From: Candidatus Stahliibacteriota bacterium
Lineage (GTDB): Bacteria; Hydrothermota; Tepidihabitantia; SM23-42
Direction of reading: 5' to 3'
Length of the DNA stretch: 5,718 nucleotides
Assembly: GCA_030613445.1 (NCBI GenBank)
Contig: JAUWLY010000203.1
Span: 1-5,718 of the forward strand
A program made the translations under genes and the position numbers. Position 1 is the stretch's first letter; each line of letters begins with the position of its first letter. The notes under the pieces were generated by a model. It made no database searches. It was not told the origin of the DNA and worked only from the letters and a program-made list of their open reading frames with translations. Below, piece by piece: positions 4,760 to 5,718 of this stretch.

Positions 4760-5718
4760 ATAAATACGTGATCTTGGACTTCTTTACCCGGACCTTACTT
4801 GCTCTTACAGATTTCGGTTCTGCCTTTACTGGTTGCTTAGTAACAATTTTCTTACCTCTTTTTTTTGCTTCGGCTACATATTTATTCTTAAGATCATTAA
4901 TTTTACGTACCAAGTCAGGTACTGTTTTGTCGATCTTATAAGCATTCATGTAAAATTGCATTGCATCTTTCATTTTCTTCATTTTCTCATAGCAGTTACC
5001 GAGAAGAAAATGAATGCCAAAGTATTCCCGTGCTGGTCGATCTGTAATCTTCAGACCAGCGCTCAAGATCTTTATCGCATCATCTGCGTTACCCCGTTCG
5101 AGAAAGCATGACCCGATCATTTCATACGACTTGAGTCGAAGCTCAGGGTCTTTTGCAGCAATTTCGAATTCTTCAATGGCTTCTTGAAAAAGACCCATGC
5201 CTTTATAGGCAACTCCGAGGTCATAACGTGACCGAAAATCGCCCTCGCCAATAGATTCAAAGACCTCGCGCCGGAATTGAGAAATCAACTCTTCAATACC
5301 TTGAATGCTATCAGATTTCTTCTCATCTTCCATTTCGGTTCTGAGAACCTCGCCAAGGTCGATGTAATCCTGGGGTTGTTCAAATGCCGCAAACATCTCC
5401 TGAGCCTTAGCGTTTTCTGGATCAAGCTCAATAATTTTCTTGCATAAATCCCGGGCTTCACTTTTCGCTTCACGCCGACTCAGCGATTCAGCCAAGTCAA
5501 CCATCGCCTCTATCTGTAAATTCATGTCCTGCTTTATCTTACCGATCTCGACAAGATGCTGGCGCGACCTGAGATCAAAAGGCCTCAGGTCAGCTATTTT
5601 CTTGTTAAGATCAAAAGCCTGATCATATTTTTTGCCACCCCACGCCTCATTTGCCGCACTGCGGAAACAATCAATGGCTTCTTCTTCAGAACCAAGGTTG
5701 AGATAGAGTTCACCCAAC
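4758..5718 (-). CDS. Tetratricopeptide-repeat protein with basic C-terminal tail, 5' end outside window
   Basis: C-terminal 319 or so residues of a TPR protein; the frame is open through the right edge, and the TTG at 5717 is simply a Leu of a TPR helix (LGELYLNLG), so it should not be taken as the start. TPR-like helix pairs are seen at visible residues 1-24, about 84-112, 165-192 (YDLGVAYKGMGLFQEAIEEF), 198-228 and 237-265. Residues about 115-160 form a charged, non-repeat linker. Residues 281-319 are a Lys/Arg-rich tail without repeats that could touch nucleic acid, lipid or an acidic partner. No catalytic motif or membrane segment is visible. TPR proteins are scaffolds. The tight link to the ExeA-type ATPase (nine-base gap, same frame) suggests they act together, perhaps in envelope or secretion assembly; this is inference. 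I do not recognise a named gene. Confidence 0.85.
   Translation of the reverse strand, partial: LGELYLNLGSEEEAIDCFRSAANEAWGGKKYDQAFDLNKKIADLRPFDLRSRQHLVEIGKIKQDMNLQIEAMVDLAESLSRREAKSEARDLCKKIIELDPENAKAQEMFAAFEQPQDYIDLGEVLRTEMEDEKKSDSIQGIEELISQFRREVFESIGEGDFRSRYDLGVAYKGMGLFQEAIEEFEIAAKDPELRLKSYEMIGSCFLERGNADDAIKILSAGLKITDRPAREYFGIHFLLGNCYEKMKKMKDAMQFYMNAYKIDKTVPDLVRKINDLKNKYVAEAKKRGKKIVTKQPVKAEPKSVRASKVRVKKSKITYL

Noticed and set aside
4758..4760. TAG as a general sense codon in this organism
   Set aside because: The M23, small basic, PHP and ATPase genes all end in TAG at the expected family lengths, so the standard meaning holds.
5715..5717. TTG at 5717 as the TPR gene start
   Set aside because: It encodes a Leu within a TPR helix at the window edge, so the gene continues outside.

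Overview
The window looks like a piece of a Gram-negative bacterial chromosome, most likely from an uncultured lineage. The outer-membrane evidence is lpxA (first step of lipid A synthesis) directly after fabZ. Shine-Dalgarno sites are clear at several genes (best at 1672-1680), which argues against Bacteroidetes proper. The tiny basic protein and the gene mix would fit an FCB-like or candidate-phylum genome (WOR-3 type, for example), but the taxonomic guess is weak. There are no mobile elements, CRISPR arrays, tRNA or rRNA genes, and no gene-free stretch longer than about 110 bases.

Layout. Bases 1-1064 (+) carry the 3' part of an M23 (LytM-type) cell-wall peptidase gene; its frame is open to the left edge, so the start lies outside. 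A convergent PAP2 phosphatase gene follows (1074-1577, -). A short divergent control region (about 1578-1688) holds a promoter facing each way. The rightward one drives a 31-residue, extremely Lys/Arg-rich protein (1689-1784, +) with the best promoter and ribosome binding site in the window. From 5718 down to 1795 runs one leftward, tightly packed gene string: TPR protein (5' end outside) -> ExeA-type AAA ATPase -> PHP phosphoesterase -> fabZ -> lpxA, with gaps of 9, 2, 18 and 33 bases, probably one operon.

How the genes fit together. FabZ supplies the acyl-ACP branch and LpxA uses 3-hydroxyacyl-ACP for lipid A. The PHP enzyme may be a nucleoside-bisphosphate phosphatase or small-RNA exonuclease. 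The TPR/ExeA pair resembles helper modules of envelope or secretion machines. With the flanking M23 and PAP2 genes, the theme is cell-envelope building.

Main oddities: the ATPase gene has no ATG, GTG, TTG or CTG that could start the full-length protein, and the best candidate is an ATC codon behind a Shine-Dalgarno; no gene of the operon whose start is visible uses ATG; the PAP2 gene may be read from a leaderless transcript; the M23 domain has Asn in place of a catalytic His; and LpxA differs at positions tied to acyl-chain length and substrate binding.
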